DNA from: an uncultured Bacteroidales bacterium
Lineage (GTDB): Bacteria > Bacteroidota > Bacteroidia > Bacteroidales > F082
Reading direction: 5' to 3'
Length of the DNA stretch: 64,000 nt
Assembly (NCBI GenBank): GCA_905234275.1
Contig: CAJOHD010000004.1
Coordinates: 62,001-126,000, forward strand
Shown here piece by piece: positions 25,403-33,778 of this stretch (position 1 is the first letter of the stretch; each line of letters starts with the position of its first letter). A program made the position numbers and the translations under genes. The notes below the pieces were generated by a model, which did not search any database, had not been told where the DNA came from, and saw only the letters and a list, made by a program, of their open reading frames with translations.

Positions 25403-26499
25403 TGATCAAGAAAACCAACATAATCGGACTGATGTCTGGCTCGTCGCTCGACGGCATCGACCTTGTCGATGCCGATTTCTGGCATGACGGCAAATGGCAT
25501 TTCGAGATCGTTGCAAAAGACAACTACGATTACGATGATGATTGGCGAAACTCATTAGCTAATGCATTTTACATTGATAATGTAAAGACGTTTCCTGAAA
25601 CGTCTCTACATGCATTGGACATCAGATACGGTCAATTTCTCGGTCAGGTCACCAAACAGTTTATTGATAAATACAGTTTAAAACCTGAATTCGTTGCCTC
25701 CCACGGGCACACAATTTTCCATCGTCCGCAAGAGCATTACACCTTGCAAATCGGTGATGGTCAGGCACTTGCAAACGAATGCGGGGTCACGGTTATCAAC
25801 GATTTCCGTACTGAAGATGTGCTCAAAGGCGGTCAAGGAGCACCATTGGTTCCTATCGGCGACAAATTGTTATTCTCCGACTACCCTATCTGTCTCAACA
25901 TAGGCGGAATCGCAAATGTTTCATACGACGTTGACGGTCAACGCATTGCATACGATATCTGCATCGCAAATCAGGCGCTGAATTATCTGGCAACACGTGT
26001 AGAGACGCACGGCCGTGCGTCTCTACAATACGACCGCGATGGTTTGATTGCCCGTTCAGGAAACATTGACAATCAATTGTTAACAACATTAAATTCGCAT
26101 TCTTTCTATTCACAACAATATCCTAAATCGTTAGGACGCGAATTCTTTGAGGAAAATATCAAACCATTATTGGAAAACCGCAACGATGTAGCGGATATGA
26201 TGACGACGTTTGTGGAACATATCGCAATACAAATTTCTAAATCAATTGAAAATCAACCAATTGAAAAATTATTAATCACCGGAGGTGGAGCGAAAAACAA
26301 ATACCTCGTCGAGCGTATTCAGGCGCATACAAAACAGCAGGTCGTCGTGCCTTCTGACGATATCATCGACTACAAAGAGGCGCTGGTGTTCGCATTTCTC
26401 GGATTGCTCCGCAGCCGCAACGAAATAAACGTGTTGAAATCGGTGACAGGTGCGGAATCCGACTCATCTTCAGGAAGGATTTTCCAACCAAATAATTAA
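25402..26499 (+). CDS. anmK: Anhydro-N-acetylmuramic acid kinase, with repeat-encoded insertions
   Basis: This 365-residue kinase phosphorylates and opens 1,6-anhydro-MurNAc during peptidoglycan recycling. Motifs: GLMSGSSLDGIDL (9-21), ASHGHTIFHRP (99-109), GGQGAPLVPIGD (143-154), LNIGGIANVS (165-174) and ITGGGAKNKYL. Two 28-bp palindromic repeats lie inside the frame: DNA 25582-25609 encodes about residues 61-69 (VKTFPETSL), and 25999-26026 encodes about 200-208 (VETHGRASL). Both lie in surface-loop-like regions between conserved blocks, and the frame and active-site motifs stay intact, so the enzyme is probably functional. It overlaps the murF stop by one base. Confidence 0.93.
   Translation: MIKKTNIIGLMSGSSLDGIDLVDADFWHDGKWHFEIVAKDNYDYDDDWRNSLANAFYIDNVKTFPETSLHALDIRYGQFLGQVTKQFIDKYSLKPEFVASHGHTIFHRPQEHYTLQIGDGQALANECGVTVINDFRTEDVLKGGQGAPLVPIGDKLLFSDYPICLNIGGIANVSYDVDGQRIAYDICIANQALNYLATRVETHGRASLQYDRDGLIARSGNIDNQLLTTLNSHSFYSQQYPKSLGREFFEENIKPLLENRNDVADMMTTFVEHIAIQISKSIENQPIEKLLITGGGAKNKYLVERIQAHTKQQVVVPSDDIIDYKEALVFAFLGLLRSRNEINVLKSVTGAESDSSSGRIFQPNN
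25582..25609. repeat. Palindromic repeat inside anmK (TTTC/GAAA core)
   Basis: GTAAAGACGTTTC-CT-GAAACGTCTCTAC is a 28-bp imperfect palindrome of the GTAGAGACG family, with one arm mismatch. It is read through in frame within anmK. Confidence 0.9.
25999..26026. repeat. Perfect 28-bp palindromic repeat inside anmK
   Basis: GTAGAGACGCACGG is followed by its exact reverse complement. It is nearly identical to the copy at 10182-10209 and is translated in frame as VETHGRASL within anmK. Confidence 0.93.
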
Positions 26500-26530
26500 A
26501 AAAATAGAGACGTTTCAGGAAACGTCTCTA
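26499..26530 (-). terminator. Palindromic repeat acting as a probable terminator of the lipid operon
   Basis: TAGAGACGTTTC and GAAACGTCTCTA (26505-26530) form a 12-bp hairpin around AG. On the minus strand it is followed by a run of seven T, so this copy of the GTAGAGACG family can end the fabG transcript. It sits between the converging anmK and fabG genes. Confidence 0.75.
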
Positions 26531-26569
26531 CTACAACCAATTTGTTTATATTAACATTATCATTAACTC

Positions 26570-27307
26570 TTAGCACTGCATACCGCCGCAGCAGTTGATC
26601 ACCTGACCGGTGACATAGCTGGAGAGGTCTGATGCCAGGAACAACGCCACATTGGCGACGTCTTCAGGTGTACCGCCTCTTCTCAACGGAATCTTGGTTG
26701 CCCAGTCTTTTCTCACTTCCTCAGGAAGTGCGCGTGTCATGTCGCTCTCGATGAAACCTGGAGCGATGCAGTTGGCGCGGATACCACGGCTACCCATCTC
26801 CTTGGCGATTGACTTGGCGAGACCAATCAAACCAGCCTTTGAAGCTGAATAGTTGGCCTGACCTGCATTACCGCTAACACCGACAACACTTGCCATGTTG
26901 ATGATGCTACCACCCTTCTGACGTGCCATGATTGGCAACACAGCATGGATGTAGTTGAATGCCGACTTCAGATTCACTGTGAGAACTGCATCCCACTGTG
27001 CTTCTGTCATACGAAGCATCAAGCCGTCCTTGGTGATACCTGCGTTGTTCACGAGGATGTCGATACGACCAAAGTCTGCTGCAATCTGATTAACTGTCTT
27101 CTCAACATCAGCAAAATCTGCTGCGTTTGAGACATAACCCTTCACTGTTGTGCCGAGCTCACTGAGTTCAGCGACAGTTGCCTTAATATTATCTTCGTTG
27201 ATATCAGTAATCGCGATGTTGCAGCCTTCCATGGCGTAACGTTTTGCGATTGCCTTGCCGATACCGCGGGCGGCACCGGTAACTATTGCTACTCTATTCT
27301 TTAACAT
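26570..27307 (-). CDS. fabG: 3-oxoacyl-ACP reductase FabG
   Basis: This 245-residue short-chain dehydrogenase reduces 3-oxoacyl-ACP with NADPH. TGAARGIGKA is the nucleotide-binding motif, NNAG follows, and the Ser-Tyr-Lys triad lies in NMASVVG and ANYSASKAG. The end (GQVINCCGGMQC) is typical of FabG. The frame extends six codons upstream to 27325, but MLKNRVAIVTG at 27307 is the usual start. The gene overlaps the acyl-CoA dehydrogenase gene by 14 nt and is last in the eight-gene operon. Confidence 0.92.
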   Translation of the reverse strand: MLKNRVAIVTGAARGIGKAIAKRYAMEGCNIAITDINEDNIKATVAELSELGTTVKGYVSNAADFADVEKTVNQIAADFGRIDILVNNAGITKDGLMLRMTEAQWDAVLTVNLKSAFNYIHAVLPIMARQKGGSIINMASVVGVSGNAGQANYSASKAGLIGLAKSIAKEMGSRGIRANCIAPGFIESDMTRALPEEVRKDWATKIPLRRGGTPEDVANVALFLASDLSSYVTGQVINCCGGMQC

Positions 27308-28874
27308 ATTCGTAAGTTTTTGCAATTTCTCCTTGACCTAATTTGATGATGTTTTCGCATGATTTTCTGAAATCAGCGCAACGAGTGGTGTCCTGAAGCA
27401 TCAGGTAACCCATGATGATGAAACCAACCGCTTCAACTAAACGTCTGTGGTGGGTCTCTTTATTGCCTGAAAGGTCAAAAATTTCTTTATATTTTTCAGT
27501 CATGGCACGAAGCTTGTCGCGTAATGGCAACAATTCTTCTGCATACTCGAAGTTATCCAAATCAGCGATATACTTGAGATATGCGCCGTTTCCGAGGAAA
27601 CGTGCAGCTGCCACAACCTGAAGCTGTGATGTGCCTTCGTAGATGGTCAAAATACGTGCGTCACGATAGAGACGTTCGCATTTGTATTCCTTCATGAAGC
27701 CTGAACCGCCGTGAATCTGGATGTCGTCGTAAGCGATCTGGTTAGCCCATTCGCTGGCAAACATCTTCAACACTGGTGTCAACATGTCGGCAATCTTTTT
27801 GTTTGTCTCAACGTAACGTGCTGTCTCATAAAGCAATGAGCGAGCTGCGTCAGTCTTGGCACGCATCAAATCGAGGATGTCCTGAACAGCGACAAACTCT
27901 TTGATCTTCTTGCCAAACTGCTCACGCTGATCAGCATATTCCTCAGCGTCACGGACTGCTGCCTCAGCGAGTCCAACTGACTGTGCGCCAACACCTAAAC
28001 GTGCGCCGTTCATCAACGACATGACGTATTTTATAAGACCCATCTTACGGTCGCCAACGAGTTTAGCAGGAGCGTTGTTGAACACCAACTCTGCTGTAGG
28101 TGAGCCGTGGATACCCATCTTATTCTCGATTCTTCTGACTGTCACAGCTTTTTCTTTTCTGTCATAAACGAAAAGTGAAAGACCACGACCATCGGTGCTG
28201 CCTTCTTCCGAACGTGCAAGCACTAACTTGATGTCAGCGTCACCATTGGTGATAAAACGCTTCACACCATTGAGTCTCCAGCAGTTAGCCTTCTCGTCGA
28301 AAGTAGCTTTGAGCTGCACTGACTGCAAATCTGATCCTGCGTCAGGCTCGGTGAGGTCCATTGAACAAGTGTCGCCTTTGTAGATACGTGGCAAGTACTC
28401 GTCTTTGATAGCGTCGTCAGCGAATTTGAGAATTGTCTCAGCGCAGTCCTGCAGGCCCCAGATGTTGGCGAAACCTGCGTCAGCGCGAGAAACCATCTCA
28501 GCCGCCATCACGTAAGGCACGTATGAGAAGTTAAGTCCGTTGTACTTGCGTGGCAATGCCATTCCGTAAAGACCGGCGTCGCGCATAGCCTCATGGTTCT
28601 GCTGTGTGCCTTTTGCGTAAACGATAGCGTTGTCAACGATTTTCGGACCTTCAATATCAACTGCCTCTGCATTCGGGTCGAGAACGTCACCGCAAAGCTC
28701 ACCAACGATGTCCAAAACCTTATCGTAATTGTCGATAGCGTCTTCCACGTTCTTCGGTGCCAGCTCGTCGTTCTCAGCGTCCACGAAGTCGTTTTCCTTC
28801 ATGCGGACGATCTCCTCCATCTTAGGATGGTTCAGATAGAAAGCGAGGCTTTTATTATCTTGATAAAAGTTCAT
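27294..28874 (-). CDS. Acyl-CoA dehydrogenase-family flavoprotein
   Basis: This 526-residue FAD enzyme of the acyl-CoA dehydrogenase family would oxidise acyl or reduce enoyl thioesters with an electron-transfer flavoprotein as partner. MDLTEPDAGSDLQSVQL is the flavin-loop motif, RREQFGKKI-like QREQFGKKI is present, and the catalytic Glu lies in TIYEGTSQLQ. It is longer than short- and medium-chain enzymes (about 380 residues) because of an N-terminal extension of about 100 residues and extra C-terminal sequence. It overlaps etfA by one base. In this operon it stands where an enoyl-ACP reductase would be expected. Confidence 0.9.
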   Translation of the reverse strand: MNFYQDNKSLAFYLNHPKMEEIVRMKENDFVDAENDELAPKNVEDAIDNYDKVLDIVGELCGDVLDPNAEAVDIEGPKIVDNAIVYAKGTQQNHEAMRDAGLYGMALPRKYNGLNFSYVPYVMAAEMVSRADAGFANIWGLQDCAETILKFADDAIKDEYLPRIYKGDTCSMDLTEPDAGSDLQSVQLKATFDEKANCWRLNGVKRFITNGDADIKLVLARSEEGSTDGRGLSLFVYDRKEKAVTVRRIENKMGIHGSPTAELVFNNAPAKLVGDRKMGLIKYVMSLMNGARLGVGAQSVGLAEAAVRDAEEYADQREQFGKKIKEFVAVQDILDLMRAKTDAARSLLYETARYVETNKKIADMLTPVLKMFASEWANQIAYDDIQIHGGSGFMKEYKCERLYRDARILTIYEGTSQLQVVAAARFLGNGAYLKYIADLDNFEYAEELLPLRDKLRAMTEKYKEIFDLSGNKETHHRRLVEAVGFIIMGYLMLQDTTRCADFRKSCENIIKLGQGEIAKTYEYVKE

Positions 28875-29869
28875 TATTTCTTACTATTTGATTTACAATA
28901 TTTTATCATCTTCGACACAACGTCTGCGGCATCACCTGTGATGACGTAGTCGGCGATAGAGTTGATAGGTGCATGCGGGTCGGTGTTGATAGATATTATC
29001 AACGCTGACTGTTCCATGCCTGAGCGGTGCTGCACAGCGCCTGAGATACCGCAGGCGATGTACACCTTAGGACGCACTGTGACGCCTGTCTGTCCCACCT
29101 GTCTCTCCGGCTCAGCAAATCCTGCGTCGACGGCGGCACGTGTGGCACCCACCTCTCCTCCGAGAAGGTCAGCGAGCTCGTGCAGAAGCTTGAAGTTCTC
29201 CTTGCAGCCCATGCCGTAGCCGCCCGAAACGATGATCGGAGCGCCTTTGATGTCGATTTTCTTCTCCTCAAGCTTACGCTCGATGATCTTCACGACGAAG
29301 TCGGCGTCGTTGAGGAACTCGGCTGCGTTGAGGTTCACGACTTTCGTATTCTTCTGTTTCTCAAACACTTCCTGCTTCATGACACCTTCACGCACTGTAG
29401 CCATCTGCGGACGCACATCCGGGCAGATGATGGTTGCGATGATGTTACCGCCGAAAGCCGGACGAATCTGCATAAGATTGCCGTTCTCGTCGATGTCAAG
29501 AGCTGTACAGTCTGCTGTGAGACCGCAGCGGAGATATGACGCCACTCTCGGACCGAGGTCGCGACCGACAGGAGTAGCTCCGAAGAGCACTGAATACGGC
29601 TTCTCACGCTCGATGAGCTTTGTCATCACACTGAAATGTGGCAATGTCTGATAGAATCCCAGACGTGAATCCTCGAGGACGAGAACAGTGTTCACACCAT
29701 GTGTAAACAGCTCATTCTCAATGCCTTTGAGATTATTGCCAATGACAGCGGCATCAACGTTGACGTTGAGTCGATCGGCGAGATGACGAGCTTTTGAACA
29801 GAGTTCCAAGCTCACATCGGCGATCTTGCCGTCGTCTTTTACTTCACAATAAACAATAATGTTATTCAT
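28874..29869 (-). CDS. etfA: Electron transfer flavoprotein, alpha subunit
   Basis: This 331-residue protein has the EtfA C-terminal FAD-binding region (IVSGGYGMGCKENF, VGATRAAVDAGF, QVGQTGVTVRPKVYIACGIS split by conserved glycines, GAVQHRSGM and INTDPHAPI). It pairs with EtfB at 30215. It overlaps both the upstream ACP gene and the downstream dehydrogenase gene by one base each, so the three are translationally coupled. Whether this ETF bifurcates electrons with ferredoxin is undetermined. Confidence 0.95.
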   Translation of the reverse strand: MNNIIVYCEVKDDGKIADVSLELCSKARHLADRLNVNVDAAVIGNNLKGIENELFTHGVNTVLVLEDSRLGFYQTLPHFSVMTKLIEREKPYSVLFGATPVGRDLGPRVASYLRCGLTADCTALDIDENGNLMQIRPAFGGNIIATIICPDVRPQMATVREGVMKQEVFEKQKNTKVVNLNAAEFLNDADFVVKIIERKLEEKKIDIKGAPIIVSGGYGMGCKENFKLLHELADLLGGEVGATRAAVDAGFAEPERQVGQTGVTVRPKVYIACGISGAVQHRSGMEQSALIISINTDPHAPINSIADYVITGDAADVVSKMIKYCKSNSKK

Positions 29870-30105
29870 TATTTTGCCTTGATTTCTTCAACAACTTTGA
29901 TTGCGTCGCCCACTGTGACGATCTTTTCTGTCATGTTATCCGGGATAGTGATTTCGAACTCGCGCTCAATGTCCATGATGAGCTCAACGATGTCCAATGA
30001 GTCAGCGCCTAATGTTGTGACAAAGCCAGCATCTTCTGTGACTTGTGAAGGATCGCAATTCAGTTTGTTAACGATGATTTCAGTGATTTTTTCTTTTGTT
30101 GTCAT
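29869..30105 (-). CDS. acpP: Acyl carrier protein
   Basis: This 78-residue acidic carrier protein has the phosphopantetheine site GADSLDIVELIMD (Ser36). It carries growing acyl chains as thioesters. The length and charge are normal for a type II ACP. Its position between etfB and etfA, with a one-base overlap into etfA, is unusual and links the ETF and dehydrogenase to ACP-bound substrates. Whether this is the main ACP of the cell or a dedicated second one cannot be told here. Confidence 0.94.
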   Translation of the reverse strand: MTTKEKITEIIVNKLNCDPSQVTEDAGFVTTLGADSLDIVELIMDIEREFEITIPDNMTEKIVTVGDAIKVVEEIKAK

Positions 30106-30164
30106 AACTATAATTTTTTTTAATTTTTTAATCTTAATCTTTTAATCTTCTAAACTTCTAATCT

Positions 30165-30212
30165 AATAAGCTATTAAACTAATAAGCTATTAAACTAATA
30201 AGCTATTAAGCT
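30165..30212. repeat. Three tandem 16-bp repeats between etfB and acp
   Basis: AATAAGCTATTAAACT occurs at 30165, 30181 and, with two changes, 30197, ending three bases before the etfB stop codon. Together with TTAATCTT-type sequence it fills the 109-bp spacer, the longest gap inside an otherwise tight operon. Confidence 0.88.
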
Positions 30213-30214
30213 AA

Positions 30215-31045
30215 TTAGAAAATGTGAGCTGCGGTGAGGTCTTCAATCAATCCTTTGATACCTTCGTCGTCGCTGCTGACTGTTATACTTTCTTTCTTTG
30301 CGAGAACAACGTTCTCAATGTTTTTCACCTTTGTCGGAGAGCCTTTTCCACCCAGTCTGTCGAAGTCGGGGTTGATGTCATCGGCTGTCCACATTGGGAT
30401 TTCTGTGTTTTTCTTTTTGATTACAAGATGAGCGTGGCGTGAGCGGCAATCATGTGCGTTGCCGTGTACTGTGACGAGAGCCGGGAGTTTAGTCTCGACC
30501 ACCTCGATGCCGTGCTGGAGCACTCTTCTGAGACGGATCATCTCAGGTGTCACAGCGATGAGCTCGTCAGCGTAAGTGATTTGTGGCACTTCCAGTTTCT
30601 CAGCTGTCTGTGGTCCCACCTGAGCGGTGTCGCCATCGATAGCCTGACGGCCTGTGAATACCACGTCGTAATGACCTAACTTCTTGATAGCCATCGACAA
30701 TGCGTATGATGTAGCCAGAGTGTCTGATGCTGCAAAACGTTTGTCGCTGACCACAAAGCCGTTGTCGGCGCCACGGTACAAAGCCTCGCGGATAATCTCG
30801 TTAGCGCGTGGAGGTCCCATGGTGATGACGGTCACTTTGACGTCAATGTTTTCTTTCTTTAAAATATCACGGCACATCAAAGCCATCTCGAGAGCTTTCA
30901 TGTCATCCGGGTTAAAGATGGCAGGAAGAGCGGCGCGGTTGATGGTGCCGTCGGCATTCATGGCGTCTTTACCTACATTCTTGGTATCAGGCACCTGTTT
31001 TGCCAAAACAACGATTTGAAAATCTTTTTTCTGCATTATATTCAA
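30215..31045 (-). CDS. etfB: Electron transfer flavoprotein, beta subunit
   Basis: This 276-residue EtfB has the family start IVVLAKQVPDTKN, the nucleotide-binding segment ALYRGADNGFVVSD and the signature FTGRQAIDGDTAQVGPQTAE. With EtfA it forms the dimer that exchanges electrons with the acyl-CoA dehydrogenase. The ATG at 31045 lies three bases after the fabZ stop; an alternative ATG at 31036 is equally plausible. Confidence 0.95.
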   Translation of the reverse strand: MNIMQKKDFQIVVLAKQVPDTKNVGKDAMNADGTINRAALPAIFNPDDMKALEMALMCRDILKKENIDVKVTVITMGPPRANEIIREALYRGADNGFVVSDKRFAASDTLATSYALSMAIKKLGHYDVVFTGRQAIDGDTAQVGPQTAEKLEVPQITYADELIAVTPEMIRLRRVLQHGIEVVETKLPALVTVHGNAHDCRSRHAHLVIKKKNTEIPMWTADDINPDFDRLGGKGSPTKVKNIENVVLAKKESITVSSDDEGIKGLIEDLTAAHIF

Positions 31046-31048
31046 ATT

Positions 31049-31474
31049 TTATTTTTCTGGTTTTGGAACAAGGGCGAACGACAGGCTGCCGCTGACACAT
31101 TGTTTTCCGGCCACGCTGAGCTTAGCGTCGCAGAAATAGATGTTGGCGCGGTGTGCTGTCAAGACTGCCTCAACCTCGATGGTGTCACCCGGGAGGACCT
31201 GGTTCTTGAAACGCACGTTGTTGATGCCTGTGTAGAATGTGAGCTTGCCCGGAAGGTCGTCCTTCATGAGGAGAGCGCAGCTCTGGGCCATAATCTCGCA
31301 GAGGATGACGCCCGGCACCACTGGGTTACCCGGGAAGTGTCCCTGGAGGAAAAACTCATCGCCTTTGACGTGATATTTCGAATGAGCGACATGCTGGTCG
31401 TCAATGTCAATCTCGTCGATGAGCAACATAGGCTCGCGGTGAGGTAAATAATTTTTTAATTCTTCTCTTGTCAT
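31049..31474 (-). CDS. fabZ: 3-hydroxyacyl-ACP dehydratase, FabZ-type
   Basis: This 141-residue hot-dog-fold enzyme dehydrates 3-hydroxyacyl-ACP to the trans-2-enoyl form. LPHREPMLLID is the N-terminal signature, and the catalytic His and the following helix are in GHFPGNPVVPGVILCEIMAQ. The length is normal. It supplies the enoyl substrate that the dehydrogenase/ETF pair could reduce. It lies 21 bp after fabF and 3 bp before etfB. Confidence 0.94.
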   Translation of the reverse strand: MTREELKNYLPHREPMLLIDEIDIDDQHVAHSKYHVKGDEFFLQGHFPGNPVVPGVILCEIMAQSCALLMKDDLPGKLTFYTGINNVRFKNQVLPGDTIEVEAVLTAHRANIYFCDAKLSVAGKQCVSGSLSFALVPKPEK

Positions 31475-31495
31475 AGCTATATGATTTTCAATGAT

Positions 31496-32734
31496 TTACT
31501 TGATAGGTCTTAAAGCTACAGCGCCGTTGTGACCACCGAAGCCGAGTGACTCTGACACTGCAATTGTCAAATCAGCTTTAACAGCCTTGTTTGGAGTGTA
31601 GTTCAAGTCGCAGACAGGGTCTGGTTCGTTGAGGTTGATTGTTGGAGGCACCATACCGTCGCGAAGTGCCAGCACTGATGCGATGATTTCCACTGCGCCT
31701 GCTGCACCGAGAAGGTGTCCCATCATTGATTTTGTAGAGCTGATCATGGCTCTGCGTGCCTCTGTCTCGCCCAATGCCTTCTTCAAAGCTGCTGTCTCTG
31801 ATGAGTCGTTGAGAGATGTGCCTGTGCCGTGTGCGTTGACGTAAAGAACGTCTTTACCAGCCTGATAGCCAGCCTCATCCAATGCCATCTTGATAGCATT
31901 AGCTGCGTATGTTCCTTCCGGATGTGGTGCTGTCACATGATGTGCGTCGCAGGTGTTGCCATATCCGCAAACCTCAGCATATATTGTAGCTCCACGTTTC
32001 TTAGCGTGTTCATATTCTTCCATCAGCACTACGCCTGAGCCTTCTGCGATGACGAAACCTGCGCGACGGCTGTCGAATGGCAATGAAGCTGCCATCGGGT
32101 CTTCTGATTTTGACAAAGCCTTGGCGTTGGCGAAGCCAGCGATCGACAATCTATTAATAGGTGCTTCTGTACCTCCGGCGATTATGCCGTCAGCATAGCC
32201 GTCTTTGATGGCGCGGTAAGCCTCGCCGATGGCGTTGGTACTGGTAGCGCATGCTGTCACAACAGGGATGCAAACGCCATGAGCGTTGAATCTGATAGCG
32301 ACGTTGCCTGATGCCATATTTGCGATCATGGTAGGGATCATCAACGGAGAGACCCAACGTGGTCCTTCTGCCTCGAGTTTATGCATCTCGCGCATCATGG
32401 TGTCGAATCCGCCGATACCTGAGCCGATATAAACTCCGAGACGATTCTCGTCCCAGCCTTCCTCGTTGCCTTGCATTGCCTGCACAGCAGCTGCCATGGC
32501 ATATACCGAGAACAAGTCGTTGCGACGCACAAATGGTGTCTCAAGATTATATTCCGCAGGGTTGAAGTCTTTCACCTCGCCTGCCACCTTCGATGGAAGG
32601 TCACTTGTGTCAAATTTGGTGATTGGGGTGATACCGCAATAACCAGACATAATGTTCTTATGGAATGTCTCAATATTGTTGCCCACTGGTGAGACAACGC
32701 CCATTCCTGTTATTACAACTCTTCTTTTATTCAT
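31496..32734 (-). CDS. fabF: 3-oxoacyl-ACP synthase II (FabF)
   Basis: This 412-residue KAS II condensing enzyme has the Cys-His-His triad: Cys in VTACATSTNAI, His in VNAHGTGTSLND and His in STKSMMGHLLGAAGA. It elongates acyl-ACP with malonyl-ACP. The frame begins at 32758 and would overlap fabH by 7 bp; MNKRRVVITGMG at 32734 is the usual FabF start and leaves a 17-bp gap, so it was chosen. It is the second gene of the operon. Confidence 0.95.
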   Translation of the reverse strand: MNKRRVVITGMGVVSPVGNNIETFHKNIMSGYCGITPITKFDTSDLPSKVAGEVKDFNPAEYNLETPFVRRNDLFSVYAMAAAVQAMQGNEEGWDENRLGVYIGSGIGGFDTMMREMHKLEAEGPRWVSPLMIPTMIANMASGNVAIRFNAHGVCIPVVTACATSTNAIGEAYRAIKDGYADGIIAGGTEAPINRLSIAGFANAKALSKSEDPMAASLPFDSRRAGFVIAEGSGVVLMEEYEHAKKRGATIYAEVCGYGNTCDAHHVTAPHPEGTYAANAIKMALDEAGYQAGKDVLYVNAHGTGTSLNDSSETAALKKALGETEARRAMISSTKSMMGHLLGAAGAVEIIASVLALRDGMVPPTINLNEPDPVCDLNYTPNKAVKADLTIAVSESLGFGGHNGAVALRPIK

Positions 32735-32751
32735 TTCAATTAATTTCTTTT

Positions 32752-33699
32752 TTACCATTTCATAATCATTGCACCAGATACGAGGCCTGCGCCGAATGCG
32801 CTGAATGCGAGCATGTCGCCTTCTTTGAGACCGCCTGCGCGTTTCACTTCGTCAAGCAAAATCGGGAGACTCGCCGATGAGGTGTTACCGTATTTCTCGA
32901 TGTTTGTCGGGAACTTCTCGGTCGGCTGTTTCAGCATCTGTTCAATATATTTAATAATTCTCAAGTTAGCCTGATGGATGAAATATGTGTCGATATCATC
33001 AGCGCTTATCTTAGCTTCTTCGAGCACATGCTGCAGATCGTTGACACATGTCGATGTGGCGAATCTGAACACATCCTGTCCGTGCATCACGAGAGGGAGG
33101 TTGGTCTTGCCTTTCTCATCGTATGGGCACCACTGAAGGTCGTGCATCTCATAGAGACGGTCCCAGCCTTCAGAGCCTGTCAAGCGTGTTGTGATGATAT
33201 TGTCGCCCGGTGTGAGAACCACTGCTCCTGCTCCTGCTCCGAACAACACGGCGCATGTGCGGTCATGCCAGTCGAGCATGTGGGCCGGTGCCTCAGCGCA
33301 AACCACGAGGACGTTTTTTACCTTACCTATTTTATAATATGCTTCGGCGATGTCGCATGCATAGATGAAGCCCACGCAGGCTCCGTTGAGGTCGACACAT
33401 GGACAATGCGCTCCAATCTTATCTTTCACGATGCAGCTTAAAGCAGGTGTCACATACTCATTCACGACATTGGCGCAAATGATGAAATCAATATCCTTCA
33501 CATCCATCTTGGCATCTTCCAATGCCTTCAACGATGCATCGACAGCAAGATCAAGCACATATTCCTTTGAAAGGACACGGCGCTCCTTGATACCGGTACG
33601 CGTTGTAATCCATTCGTCTGATGTGTCAAGAATCTCAGCAAGCATCTGATTCGTAACAACTTTTGATGGAAGAGAACTTCCTGTTCCTGATATTTTCAT
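32752..33699 (-). CDS. fabH: 3-oxoacyl-ACP synthase III (FabH)
   Basis: This 315-residue KAS III primes chain synthesis by condensing an acyl-CoA with malonyl-ACP. Catalytic Cys is in DLNGACVGFIYA, His in FIHQANLRIIKY and Asn in YGNTSSASLP. The start (GTGSSLPSKVVTN) and SDEWITTRTGIKERR are typical. The length is normal. It is the first gene of the operon and faces the direct-repeat region that separates it from the LytTR regulator. Confidence 0.96.
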   Translation of the reverse strand: MKISGTGSSLPSKVVTNQMLAEILDTSDEWITTRTGIKERRVLSKEYVLDLAVDASLKALEDAKMDVKDIDFIICANVVNEYVTPALSCIVKDKIGAHCPCVDLNGACVGFIYACDIAEAYYKIGKVKNVLVVCAEAPAHMLDWHDRTCAVLFGAGAGAVVLTPGDNIITTRLTGSEGWDRLYEMHDLQWCPYDEKGKTNLPLVMHGQDVFRFATSTCVNDLQHVLEEAKISADDIDTYFIHQANLRIIKYIEQMLKQPTEKFPTNIEKYGNTSSASLPILLDEVKRAGGLKEGDMLAFSAFGAGLVSGAMIMKW

Positions 33700-33742
33700 T
33701 ATATACTATTTAAATTGTTAATATATTCGTTTTCAATTGTCG

Positions 33743-33750
33743 CAAAAATA
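33743..33750 (-). promoter_or_regulatory. -7 promoter box of the fabH-fabG operon
   Basis: TATTTTTG on the minus strand matches TAnnTTTG and gives a leader of about 40 nt. The -33 region is poor, as expected for a promoter needing an activator. The direct repeats begin about 30 bp upstream. Confidence 0.65.
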
Positions 33751-33778
33751 CCCCTGAAAAACAACTTGGTGAATTTTT

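Noticed and set aside
32974..33441. A 155-codon plus-strand frame inside fabH
   Set aside because: It is antisense to the conserved catalytic region of FabH and has a His/Cys-rich shadow composition.
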